A stretch of 10,061 bases of DNA from Gammaproteobacteria bacterium (GTDB lineage: Bacteria; Pseudomonadota; Gammaproteobacteria; Eutrophobiales; Eutrophobiaceae): contig JACQHV010000127.1 in the NCBI GenBank assembly GCA_016198885.1, forward strand, positions 1 to 10,061, read 5' to 3'. The stretch's first letter is position 1; each line of letters starts with the position of its first letter. Of the stretch, positions 1-5,383 are shown piece after piece. Under the pieces are notes generated by a model that saw only the letters and a program-made list of their open reading frames with translations, ran no database searches and had not been told where the DNA came from. Both the position numbers and the translations under genes were made by a program.

Positions 1-862
1 GGTCCGGCCGGTCTGTGCCGAAGCGATTAATAACTTCACTGTAAGTCATGCGTGGAAACGGTGCGGGCAGGTCAATCTCCAGTGCCTCCCTGAACAGCGT
101 GATGATCATCTCTTCCATCAGCGCAGTGATTCCCTTCTCATCCATAAACGAAGTCTCTACATCAAGCTGGGTAAATTCGGGCTGCCTGTCTGCACGCAGG
201 TCTTCATCACGGAAACAACGGACGATTTGATAGTAACGATCCATCCCCGACATCATCAGTAGCTGTTTAAATAACTGTGGAGACTGGGGAAGTGCGAAAA
301 ATGCGCCTTGATGGGTACGGCTGGGAACCAGGTAATCACGCGCCCCTTCCGGCGTGGCTTTGGTTAGCATTGGAGTTTCGATCTCAAGGAAACCGCGATC
401 ATCAAGAAAATTGCGCAGGATTTTTGCAACCCTGGCCCGCAAACGGATATTGTCCTGCATCTGTGGCCGGCGCAGATCGATATAACGATAACGCAGACGT
501 ATATCGTCCTGGACATTCTCATCGTCCAGTTGAAACGGCGGGGTCTTCGCCTTGTTCAGGATTTCAATGCTGTGCGCCAGAACTTCGACCTCGCCGGTTG
601 CAAGGTCCTTGTTCACCGTACCTTCCGGGCGTCGCCTGACCTTCCCGGTGACACGTACTACATATTCATTGCGGAGGGAATCAGCAATGGAAAAGGGTTC
701 CGGCCGGTCCGGATCAAAGACTATTTGCGCAAGTCCTTCGCGGTCGCGCAGATCAATAAAAATAATACCACCATGGTCACGGCGCCGATGCACCCAACCA
801 CAGAGTTCAACCTCCTGATCGAGAAATACGGTATTCAGTTGTCCACAATAATGGCTGCGCAT
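1..862 (-). CDS. aspS: Aspartyl-tRNA synthetase, N-terminal part (gene runs off the left edge)
   Basis: Class II aminoacyl-tRNA synthetase that charges tRNA with aspartate. The 287 visible residues start at an ATG (862-860) with MRSHYCGQL, as in other bacterial AspRS. An OB-fold anticodon-binding domain covers roughly residues 1-105, followed by the class II core with RYRYIDLRRP (~124-133), ETPMLTKATPEGARDYLVPS (~162-181), LPQSPQLFKQ (~191-200) and motif 2, FRDEDLRADRQPEF (217-230). The C-terminal part lies outside the window. Residues His30 (RRRDHGG) and Gly81 (PEGTVN) sit where E. coli AspRS has Leu and Lys. In characterised enzymes this His/Gly pair marks the non-discriminating form, which also charges tRNA-Asn. 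The gene lies downstream of fmdB on the same strand with a 131-bp gap, a common gammaproteobacterial order, though the DUF502 gene often found between them is absent. Identification is very secure. Confidence 0.97.
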   Translation of the reverse strand, partial: MRSHYCGQLNTVFLDQEVELCGWVHRRRDHGGIIFIDLRDREGLAQIVFDPDRPEPFSIADSLRNEYVVRVTGKVRRRPEGTVNKDLATGEVEVLAHSIEILNKAKTPPFQLDDENVQDDIRLRYRYIDLRRPQMQDNIRLRARVAKILRNFLDDRGFLEIETPMLTKATPEGARDYLVPSRTHQGAFFALPQSPQLFKQLLMMSGMDRYYQIVRCFRDEDLRADRQPEFTQLDVETSFMDEKGITALMEEMIITLFREALEIDLPAPFPRMTYSEVINRFGTDRPD

Positions 863-993
863 GCCGTTCCCCAGATGGCAAGTGGAGTGATTTTAATAAC
901 CGGCTACAAATGAAAGGCGGAATCTTACGGGTGAGCAGCATATAGCGCAAGCAGACGTGTGATAAGACCGTTATTCACTGAAACAGCCGGGGC

Positions 994-1311
994 TCAATCA
1001 ACTGTCGTTGATGCAGATTCCTTCTTGACGGGTTTGGAAGTATCAGCGCCGGATTTTTTAGTGCCGGATACGCCGGAGTCAACCTTTGCTGATTCTTCAG
1101 GTTTCCTTGCATCATTCTTTGTCTTCGGTTTTTCCTTGAAGTCAGTGACATACCAGCCCGTGCCTTTCAGATGAAAGGCGGCCGCAGAGACCAGCTTGCG
1201 CAGGCTGTCTTCCCCGCATGCGGGGCATTCACTCAGAAGAGCATCATTTATTTTCTGGATGGCTTCGAATGTATGCCCGCATTCATCACATTGATACTCG
1301 TAAATTGGCAC
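994..1311 (-). CDS. FmdB-family zinc-ribbon protein
   Basis: A 105-residue protein beginning MPIYEYQCDECGHTFE, the signature of the FmdB/CxxC-CxxC small zinc-ribbon family (putative regulatory proteins). Two knuckles, C8-x2-C11 and C29-x2-C32, should bind one zinc. After about residue 60 the chain becomes a long, Lys/Ser/Glu-rich, presumably disordered tail. The start is a GTG (1311-1309), chosen because it gives the conserved N-terminus and has a good GAGGA Shine-Dalgarno 6 nt upstream. It lies directly upstream of aspS on the same strand, a neighbourhood often seen in gammaproteobacteria. The molecular function of the family is poorly known. Family call secure, function not. Confidence 0.9.
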   Translation of the reverse strand: MPIYEYQCDECGHTFEAIQKINDALLSECPACGEDSLRKLVSAAAFHLKGTGWYVTDFKEKPKTKNDARKPEESAKVDSGVSGTKKSGADTSKPVKKESASTTVD

Positions 1312-1320
1312 ACTTTGTCC

Positions 1321-1461
1321 TCAAATATCCCATGCAGTCGTGAAAATAAGGGCGGAAACCGATAAAATCAAGACCCCCAAGGAAACCTTGTGGCGAGTTA
1401 TTCGACGTGGCAGGACCTTACCAGACAGCTGATTTGCCATCTGCATAATCTTCTGTATCAT
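1321..1461 (-). CDS. Small membrane protein ORF (46 aa) upstream of fmdB
   Basis: An ATG (1461-1459) ORF of 46 residues with an amphipathic, basic N-terminal half (residues 1-25, several Lys/Arg) and one hydrophobic segment VSLGVLILSVSALIFTTAW (~26-44), typical of a single-pass small membrane protein with its N-terminus inside. An AAAGG-type Shine-Dalgarno lies about 5 nt before the ATG. The TGA stop is inside the fmdB ribosome-binding region (TTTGAGGACAAAG), only 9 nt before the fmdB GTG, so the two are likely co-transcribed and possibly translationally coupled. I do not recognise the protein. It could be a chance ORF; the spacing, the Shine-Dalgarno and the clean transmembrane segment argue for a real gene. 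Confidence 0.5.
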   Translation of the reverse strand: MIQKIMQMANQLSGKVLPRRITRHKVSLGVLILSVSALIFTTAWDI

Positions 1462-1529
1462 CGCCGCCTTTCCTGATTCTGGTCAACAGGCATAATCAGG
1501 AAAAATGGGTCACTTGTCACTTTTAACTT

Positions 1530-1535
1530 TATACT
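1530..1535 (+). promoter_or_regulatory. Possible -10 box of the tRNA-Lys promoter
   Basis: TATACT lies 15 bp before the first (truncated) tRNA-Lys 5' end at 1551, in an AT-rich stretch. A good -35 at 16-18 bp spacing is not visible; TTGTCA at 1514-1519 is too close. The position directly before the truncated copy fits an original tRNA promoter from which the intact tRNA has been moved 148 bp downstream by the insertion at 1570-1698. Confidence 0.3.
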
Positions 1536-1550
1536 TTTACCTGAATTTTG

Positions 1551-1569
1551 GGGTCGTTAGCTCAGTCGG
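1551..1569 (+). pseudogene. Truncated 5' copy of tRNA-Lys (19 nt)
   Basis: GGGTCGTTAGCTCAGTCGG is identical to the first 19 nt of the intact tRNA-Lys at 1699-1717, covering the acceptor 5' strand and the 5' D-arm. After it the sequence leaves the tRNA and enters a hairpin-rich insertion, and the whole tRNA then starts again at 1699. This is a duplicated gene 5' end flanking an insertion, the same arrangement seen at the phosphofructokinase gene. Confidence 0.85.
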
Positions 1570-1698
1570 GCGAGGCGGAAACAGAAATTCATCCGGTGGA
1601 TGAATTTCCCGGCGAGCGACTCAACAAGGATGTTGAGGCCGGGGGTTATCGGAGCGAATGAGATATCGGCAGGGATGCCATGACAGGTTCCAAACAAC
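1570..1698 (+). mobile_element. Hairpin-rich insertion T1 in the tRNA-Lys 5' half
   Basis: 129 bp between the duplicated tRNA 5' ends. In order it has a GCGAGGCGG start; a perfect 10-bp stem AAATTCATCC/GGATGAATTT (1585-1594, 1598-1607) with a GGT loop; CCCGGCGAGCGA (1608-1619); a 7-bp hairpin at 1620-1637 whose loop is AGGA; GGCCGGG (1638-1644), which can also pair with CCCGG at 1608-1612; and GGCA-GGGA-TGCC at 1668-1679. The module order and spacer motifs match the three insertions at 5192-5674, although the stems differ. It holds no ORF. I infer a member of a non-coding repeat family; the means of movement is unknown. Confidence 0.65.
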
Positions 1699-1774
1699 GG
1701 GTCGTTAGCTCAGTCGGTAGAGCAGCTGGCTTTTAACCAGTTGGTCGCAGGTTCGATTCCTGCACGACCCACCA
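1699..1774 (+). tRNA. tRNA-Lys (anticodon UUU)
   Basis: A complete 76-nt tRNA with encoded CCA. The acceptor stem GGGTCGT/ACGACCC is fully paired. The D-arm is GCTC-AGTCGGTA-GAGC. The anticodon stem GCTGG/CCAGT encloses CTTTTAA with anticodon TTT at 1732-1734. The T-arm GCAGG-TTCGATT-CCTGC is perfect. The discriminator is A1771 and CCA is 1772-1774. It is the only intact copy in the window; fragments of both its 5' end (1551-1569) and its 3' end (2001-2074, 2604-2625) lie around it. Confidence 0.98.
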
Positions 1775-1810
1775 TTTCCGGAAATAATCAAATTAAATTG
1801 TGGAATTTTT

Positions 1811-2074
1811 CAGCTGACCAACTGGTTAAAAGGTGTTGGTCGCAGGCTGACTCGCACCGTCCCTGGCGCTCGCCCTGACGGGCGCACTGCGTGCGTCCAC
1901 AAAATCGTCAGGAACAGATTTTGAACATCATGTTCAAACATGATGGCTCAAAGAGTGAGCTACAGGGATGTAGCGAATAAATCTGATCCCGTCAGATTTG
2001 TCGATTCCTGCACGATGCACAGGGAAGTGCGAGTGTCGCGTGAGGCATGGGTGCCGGCAGCGACCGACCCACCA
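1811..2074 (+). pseudogene. Broken second tRNA-Lys copy interrupted by two hairpin insertions
   Basis: Pieces of the tRNA 3' half appear in order: CAGCTG at 1811-1816, TTGGTCGCAGG at 1836-1846, TCGATTCCTGCACGA at 2001-2015 and CGACCCACCA at 2065-2074. Between the first two pieces, CCAACTGGTTAAAA (1818-1831) is the exact reverse complement of the anticodon-arm segment at 1731-1744 of the intact tRNA, so the anticodon arm appears inverted. Insertions of about 154 bp (1847-2000) and 49 bp (2016-2064) split the T-arm and the acceptor 3' strand. CGA is repeated on both sides of the second one (2013-2015, 2065-2067). It cannot fold into a tRNA as written. Confidence 0.75.
1847..2064. repeat. Cluster of AGGGA-loop hairpins inside the broken tRNA copy
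   Basis: Many short hairpins lie in succession. On the plus strand these include GCTAC-AGGGAT-GTAGC (1960-1975), GCAC-AGGGAA-GTGC (2017-2030) and GGCA-TGGG-TGCC (2044-2055). Read on the minus strand they include AAATCTGA-CGGGA-TCAGATTT (1979-1999) and GCGCC-AGGGAC-GGTGC near 1853-1870, the latter preceded by GGGCGA. Stem sequences differ while the loop keeps an AGGGA-like core, as in the insertions at 1570-1698 and 5192-5674. Both orientations being present suggests nested or repeated insertions. There is no ORF of note. Confidence 0.55.
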
Positions 2075-2127
2075 ATAAAAACAGTGACTAGTGAATAATG
2101 ATTAGTGAAAGGTGAAAAGAAAAGAAA

Positions 2128-2165
2128 ACAACCTTTGGTTGTAACTAGCCCTCGGGCTTGAGGGC
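2128..2165. repeat. Two adjacent short hairpins in the 2075-2272 gap
   Basis: ACAACC-TTT-GGTTGT (2128-2142) is followed 5 nt later by GCCCTC-GGGCTT-GAGGGC (2148-2165). Neither is followed by a run of T on the plus strand, so intrinsic termination is doubtful. On the minus strand they lie about 110 bp beyond the stop of the 2273-2602 ORF and could slow or end that transcript. The rest of 2075-2272 is AT-rich with TAGTGA-like repeats near 2090-2107 and no gene. Confidence 0.4.
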
Positions 2166-2272
2166 ACTATTATTGTATTGGTCAGGTAAAATTAACGCCT
2201 CAACTAACGTTGATAAGAACTATAGCGATCCCGATCGTCTATTTGAACTGAAAATTAGAGGACAACTTTCAT

Positions 2273-2602
2273 TCATTGGTGTTTCATAGGTTCAGGTTTG
2301 AATATGCTTTTGAAGACGCCCGCTAGCGCACATCCGAATACAATCAACATTAGCGTTAAAGGTAATTCTAGAATCCAGACAAGGATTTTCTTCACTCCAT
2401 GCCACTCCATATTTACTATGGTAGAAAGGTCTAAGTTTAGCCAAATAAACAGAGTGTAAAACGGCATCTGGAGCCATTCACCTGTTTTTAGCCACTGAAA
2501 AATCTGGTAACCAATTACGATAGCAGCGGGTATGCACCCTACCCCAGCAATTAATGCGGATATCGATTCAATTATTTCGCTGTATTTGAAATTTATTCTC
2601 AT
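2273..2602 (-). CDS. Small two-helix membrane protein, unknown function
   Basis: 109 residues starting MRINFKYSE. Two hydrophobic stretches are clear: about residues 13-37 (ISALIAGVGCIPAAIVIGY) and 72-92 (ILVWILELPLTLMLIVFGCA), separated by an aromatic-rich region with KTGEW and FIWLNLDL. A short basic tail ends in KPEPMKHQ. I do not recognise a family. The base composition is more AT-rich than the surrounding genes, consistent with acquired DNA. The ATG (2602-2600) starts right beside the duplicated tRNA 3' end, and its Shine-Dalgarno-like AGGA (plus-strand TCCT, 2609-2612) is inside that repeat on the antisense strand. No neighbour suggests a role. It may be cargo of the tRNA-bounded islet. 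Confidence 0.6.
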   Translation of the reverse strand: MRINFKYSEIIESISALIAGVGCIPAAIVIGYQIFQWLKTGEWLQMPFYTLFIWLNLDLSTIVNMEWHGVKKILVWILELPLTLMLIVFGCALAGVFKSIFKPEPMKHQ

Positions 2603-2603
2603 T

Positions 2604-2625
2604 TTCGATTCCTACACGACCCACC
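2604..2625 (+). repeat. Duplicated tRNA-Lys 3' end (att-like repeat)
   Basis: 22 bp matching the T-loop, the 3' half of the T-arm, the acceptor 3' strand and the first two bases of the CCA-bearing end of tRNA-Lys (1752-1773) in 21 positions. The one change is CCTG to CCTA at 2614. It lies on the same strand and forms a direct repeat 852 bp apart. CCACC is then repeated once more locally (2625-2630 region). It is a candidate attachment site on the far side of the islet. Confidence 0.7.
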
Positions 2626-2681
2626 CACCATCATGTAAGTGAAAAGTGTTTAATGCGCAGGAATTCAACCGGCCTCATTGA

Positions 2682-2996
2682 TTATTGTATTATGGCCTCG
2701 GCTGTATCGCTTTCTCTTTTATTATCAGACCAGCTGATGCGGAGGGTGTCTCCGGCCTTCGCGCCGGAGAATATGAAAGACAGGTAGGGATTACTGGAGA
2801 CGGCACGGCTCCAGTCACATTGTAATATGAGCTTGTTACCATGATGCACGATGACCTTTTCTATATAATGTGCCGGAATGGTATTTCCTGTTTCCGGATC
2901 TTTTTCATAACCGGTATGCATCGGGTGCCGGAGTATGGATCGCACAGTGGTCAATCCATCTTTGATCGATGTGCGGATTTTTATACTGGACGCCAT
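2682..2996 (-). CDS. soxZ: Sulfur oxidation carrier subunit SoxZ
   Basis: A 104-residue protein with the hallmarks of SoxZ: LRHPMHTGYEKDPETG (~22-37), the IPAHYIEKVIV strand and NPYLSFIFSGAKAGDTLRISW (~68-88). SoxZ has an immunoglobulin-like fold and forms the SoxYZ heterodimer that carries sulfur intermediates on the SoxY cysteine in the periplasm. It has no signal peptide, as is usual, since it is co-exported by the SoxY Tat signal. It lies 19 bp downstream of soxY on the same strand, so the pair should be one transcript. No strong Shine-Dalgarno is visible before the ATG (2996-2994). No other sox genes (A, X, B, CD) are in the window, as in gammaproteobacteria where soxYZ stands apart from soxAXB. 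Confidence 0.95.
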   Translation of the reverse strand: MASSIKIRTSIKDGLTTVRSILRHPMHTGYEKDPETGNTIPAHYIEKVIVHHGNKLILQCDWSRAVSSNPYLSFIFSGAKAGDTLRISWSDNKRESDTAEAIIQ

Positions 2997-3015
2997 AAAT
3001 TATCTATAATTGAAA

Positions 3016-3483
3016 TTAGCCGCAGCCACCTTCAATCACCTCAACAAATTTACGGGCGCTGAAAAGTTTTTTCTGTGATCTAACCACAACGATGATATCG
3101 GATGATTCCGCCATCTTGATCCTCGTCGCAATAAAGCCTGAACATTCAGGGCTCAAATCGAAATTTGCAATCAGGGGATTGGGATTCTTTTCAACCAGAA
3201 TAGTGATTGAGCTGGCTTCAGGAAAACCGGTATTTATCTCCACCGGCACGACTGCTCCATTTTCAACCAGGTCATGCACGCCGATTTTTATTGCGTCACT
3301 GGGTATGATGTCCTGATTGGTGAAAAATTCTGCAATGGCCTCGGCCTCGGTTTTGGCAGAGAATGCCTCTTTATTCCTTTCCGCGAACGCAATGAGAGGT
3401 TTTAGCAAACCACCCAGACCCACGAGCAGCGTGGAACCCGCTATCAATGCCTTTAGAAAAAATCTGCGTGTTGAATTTACCAC
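3016..3483 (-). CDS. soxY: Sulfur carrier protein SoxY
   Basis: A 155-residue precursor. The N-terminus has a twin-arginine signal (STRRFFLK, Arg6-Arg7) followed by a hydrophobic segment to about residue 34 (PLIAFA), so it is exported folded. The mature part has the SoxY ligand domain with VPVEINTGFPEASSITILVE and ends in GGCG, where Cys154 on a flexible tail carries the sulfur cargo. The classic tail is GGCGG; here it is one glycine shorter. The start is GTG (3483-3481); the upstream in-frame codons run into a TGA within five codons. No clear Shine-Dalgarno is seen. soxZ follows at once. bepA lies 37 bp upstream on the same strand and read-through is possible, though a TATAAT box occurs in the gap. 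Confidence 0.95.
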   Translation of the reverse strand: MVNSTRRFFLKALIAGSTLLVGLGGLLKPLIAFAERNKEAFSAKTEAEAIAEFFTNQDIIPSDAIKIGVHDLVENGAVVPVEINTGFPEASSITILVEKNPNPLIANFDLSPECSGFIATRIKMAESSDIIVVVRSQKKLFSARKFVEVIEGGCG

Positions 3484-3489
3484 GTCATT

Positions 3490-3495
3490 ATTATA
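3490..3495 (-). promoter_or_regulatory. TATAAT box before soxY
   Basis: A perfect TATAAT on the minus strand, 6 nt before the soxY GTG. No -35-like hexamer is seen at 15-18 bp spacing. If used as a -10, transcription would begin at or next to the start codon and give a leaderless mRNA, which would fit the missing Shine-Dalgarno. A chance match in this AT-rich gap is equally possible. Confidence 0.25.
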
Positions 3496-3520
3496 TCAGT
3501 TGAAAAGATTGTTGATTTTT

Positions 3521-4966
3521 TTACAGCTCGAGTTCCTTCTCAAGCTCGAGTTCATATTCCAGTTGTGACAAGCGCGCACTGATGCGTTCCTGCTGATAAT
3601 AATTAAGTTCAGTTTGCCGTTGTGCAAACTTCAACCGGTCGATCGCCAGTTGCGTATCACCTGAAAGATAATAATATTCCGCCTTGGCAATACCGGATTC
3701 CGCAGGTGAGCCGGTTTCTGCCTCAGCCTGTGATAACAGATCATAATATGCAAGGTCCTGTTCATGATCCTGGCCGTATTTGCGCAAGAGGTCGCGCGCC
3801 TCAAGTGGCTCCTTCGCATCAAGCAATGCCCTCGCATAACCCATCACCAGTGGCCGGTAATCCGGATAGAGTCTTTGTGCTTCACGATAAATCCCGACTG
3901 CTGCGGGGAAATTTCTTTGCGCAGACTCCAATCTTGCCGCAGCCAGCAAAAATGCGATATTTTCACGGTCATCGTTTAATAATATATGCACTTGCTCGCG
4001 CGCCTTGGAAAAGTTTTCTGCTGCAGTGAGTGCGAGGACATAACCATAGCGCGCTGAAGTTTTGTCCGGATACTCGTCAGAACTCAATTGTTGCTCGAAT
4101 AATTTAACAGCATCATTGGGTCGATTATGCGAAATAACCTGTAATTTGGCGCGTGTGAGTTTAAAATTTGTGCTGCTTTTATATTCTCCGGGAGGATATT
4201 GATCGGCCCTGGCCCTGGTATCAGCGATACGTGATTCTGTCAGCGGATGTGTTCTTAAAAATTCCGGTGCATTGCCGGCACTGTATCTGGTTACTTGTTG
4301 CAGACGCTCGAAGAACGCCGGCATCCCATGTGGATCAAAACCTGATCGTGCAAGCAATTGCATACCGACACGGTCCGCTTCTTCTTCATTTGCGCGGGTA
4401 AAGTTGATCTGGTATTGCGCACTTACGCCCGTGGCGATGGCAAGTGCAGCCTGGCCTGCTTCCGGATTGGCGACACCGAGTAATATTGCGCCGACTATTG
4501 TTGCTGCCATTGGCAAACTAAGCTGGCTTGCCTTTTCGAATGTCCTTGCCATGTGGCGTTGTGTGACGTGCGCAACTTCATGGGCCATGACGCCGGCAAG
4601 CTCACTCTCGGTATTGCTATTCAGGATCACACCGCTGTTTATACCTACAACGCCACCGGGCGCGGCAAAGGCATTGATAACAGGGTCATTCATTACGAAG
4701 AAGTTAAAAGGTATTTGACTGTTATCACTGTTGGCGGCCAATTGATAACCAATGGATTGAATGTAGGACTCGACTTCCGGATCCTGAATGATATTGGCAT
4801 GTTGCCGTACCTGGCGCATGACAGCCTGACCAAGCCGCTGCTCATATTCGGGCGACACGACACTACCTGCCGAATCTCCGATATCCGGCAGGTCCTGCGT
4901 AGTCGTGGCCCACACAGTGCCAAAGGTTAATGTGAGAGCAAATAAGAGTTGGGGTAGAAATTTCAC
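3521..4966 (-). CDS. bepA: Periplasmic M48 metalloprotease with TPR domain, BepA/YfgC type
   Basis: A 481-residue precursor, similar in length to E. coli BepA. A Sec signal peptide (MKFLPQLLFALTLTFGTVWA) is followed by the M48 zinc protease domain with HEVAH (129-133) as the metal site and the ANEEEADRVG stretch (192-201) expected to give the Glu ligand. NAFAAPGGVVGINSG (98-112) is characteristic. THPLTESR (239-246) contains the histidine that acts as a regulatory switch in E. coli BepA. The C-terminal half is TPR-like (NRPNDAVKLFEQQL, NFPAAVGIYREAQRLYP). In the family it degrades or helps assemble LptD and other BAM substrates at the outer membrane. The start is GTG (4966-4964). The tail ends in an acidic-Leu run, LEYELELEKELEL, encoded by an 11-bp direct repeat (3525-3535, 3543-3553). 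It lies upstream of soxYZ and diverges from pfp. Confidence 0.93.
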   Translation of the reverse strand: MKFLPQLLFALTLTFGTVWATTTQDLPDIGDSAGSVVSPEYEQRLGQAVMRQVRQHANIIQDPEVESYIQSIGYQLAANSDNSQIPFNFFVMNDPVINAFAAPGGVVGINSGVILNSNTESELAGVMAHEVAHVTQRHMARTFEKASQLSLPMAATIVGAILLGVANPEAGQAALAIATGVSAQYQINFTRANEEEADRVGMQLLARSGFDPHGMPAFFERLQQVTRYSAGNAPEFLRTHPLTESRIADTRARADQYPPGEYKSSTNFKLTRAKLQVISHNRPNDAVKLFEQQLSSDEYPDKTSARYGYVLALTAAENFSKAREQVHILLNDDRENIAFLLAAARLESAQRNFPAAVGIYREAQRLYPDYRPLVMGYARALLDAKEPLEARDLLRKYGQDHEQDLAYYDLLSQAEAETGSPAESGIAKAEYYYLSGDTQLAIDRLKFAQRQTELNYYQQERISARLSQLEYELELEKELEL

Positions 4967-5149
4967 GAATCTGGTCTGTATAGTTAATTACAGATATATT
5001 GAGAGTGTACTCAGGTTTGGCAAGTTCCTGCACGTTCAATGCAGTAAAACCTGTTCGCATAAGTGCAAATGCCTGCTTGTTTTGGCATTTTATCACAAGG
5101 TAGTAAGCACATTTTTGTCAATCATAAGCATTCAGGAGTGAGTATTTAA
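4967..5149. promoter_or_regulatory. Divergent intergenic region between bepA and the pfp leader
   Basis: 183 bp separating minus-strand bepA from the first plus-strand pfp start. On the minus strand TTGCCA, 17 bp and AATATA form a weak sigma70-like promoter for bepA. On the plus strand TTGTTT (5077-5082), 18 bp and TAGTAA (5101-5106) is a weak candidate for the pfp transcript. An inverted repeat AAATGCC/GGCATTT (5067-5073, 5084-5090) could be an operator or an RNA stem. AGGAG at 5134-5138 is the Shine-Dalgarno of the first pfp 5' copy, 11 nt before its ATG. All promoter calls are by eye. Confidence 0.3.
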
Positions 5150-5383
5150 ATGGCAAATAGTAAAAATGCATTTTACGCGCAATCCGGGGGGCGAGCCGGA
5201 TCAAGAAAAAGACACTTAACGTGTCTTTTTCCCGGTGACCATTTCGCCGGGAGCGAAATGGGGAAACCAAAGGTTTCCCGAAGGGCGAACGCCAAGGAGG
5301 GCGTGGGTCAACGACCGTCCATGGGGGGACGGGCCGGATTCATGCGCCAAGGAAGGGAGGCGGGAGACGGCAGGTATGAATAA
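5150..5383 (+). pseudogene. pfp 5' copy 1 running into insertion P1 (77-aa leader ORF)
   Basis: The ORF begins MANSKNAFYAQSGG, matching the start of the PPi-phosphofructokinase (MNKRNAFYAQSGG) with one extra codon and changes in codons 2-5. The shared eight codons AFYAQSGG differ from those of the intact gene only at third positions. It has the native-looking Shine-Dalgarno AGGAG. After GG the frame enters the hairpin insertion, stays open and stops at TAA 5381-5383, overlapping the ATG of copy 2. It lacks every catalytic motif, so it is not a functional kinase. It could be a translated leader peptide or a relic of the original gene start. Confidence 0.7.
5192..5375 (+). mobile_element. Hairpin-rich insertion P1
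   Basis: 184 bp between 5' copies 1 and 2 of pfp. Modules in order: GGGCGAGCCGG; a 10-bp stem AAAAAGACAC/GTGTCTTTTT (5206-5215, 5221-5230); CCCGGTGA; CCATTTCGC-CGGGA-GCGAAATGG (5239-5261); GGGAAACC-AAA-GGTTTCCC (5261-5279); ACGCC-AAGGAG-GGCGT (5289-5304); CCGTCC-ATGGGG-GGACGG (5315-5332); GGGCCGGATTCATGCGCC; and a purine-rich tail with GGGAGGCGGGAG. Against P2 it carries about 75 extra bp holding three extra hairpins. The purine tail sits where a ribosome-binding site for copy 2 would be. Confidence 0.65.

Larger units (their letters stand above)
1775..2625. mobile_element. Possible remnant islet bounded by tRNA-Lys 3' ends
   Basis: The segment follows the intact tRNA-Lys and ends in a second copy of its last 22 nt (2604-2625 against 1752-1773, one mismatch). 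Direct repeats of a tRNA 3' end are the usual footprint of tyrosine-integrase islands. The content is the broken tRNA copy, AT-rich DNA and one orphan membrane-protein ORF. No integrase is seen, so this would be a decayed or non-autonomous element. The alternative is local duplication by the same process that made the 5' fragment at 1551. Confidence 0.4.

Noticed and set aside
277..913. Plus-strand open frames opposite aspS
   Set aside because: The minus strand reads continuously as aspartyl-tRNA synthetase through the window edge.
1551..1698. A second functional tRNA
   Set aside because: Only the first 19 nt match; the anticodon, T-arm and acceptor 3' strand are missing before the intact tRNA begins.
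3622..4930. Plus-strand open frames opposite bepA
   Set aside because: They are antisense to a well-supported protease gene, lack recognisable motifs and reflect codon bias of the real strand.
4967..5149. Riboswitch upstream of pfp
   Set aside because: A single 7-bp inverted repeat is visible but no pattern of a known riboswitch class.
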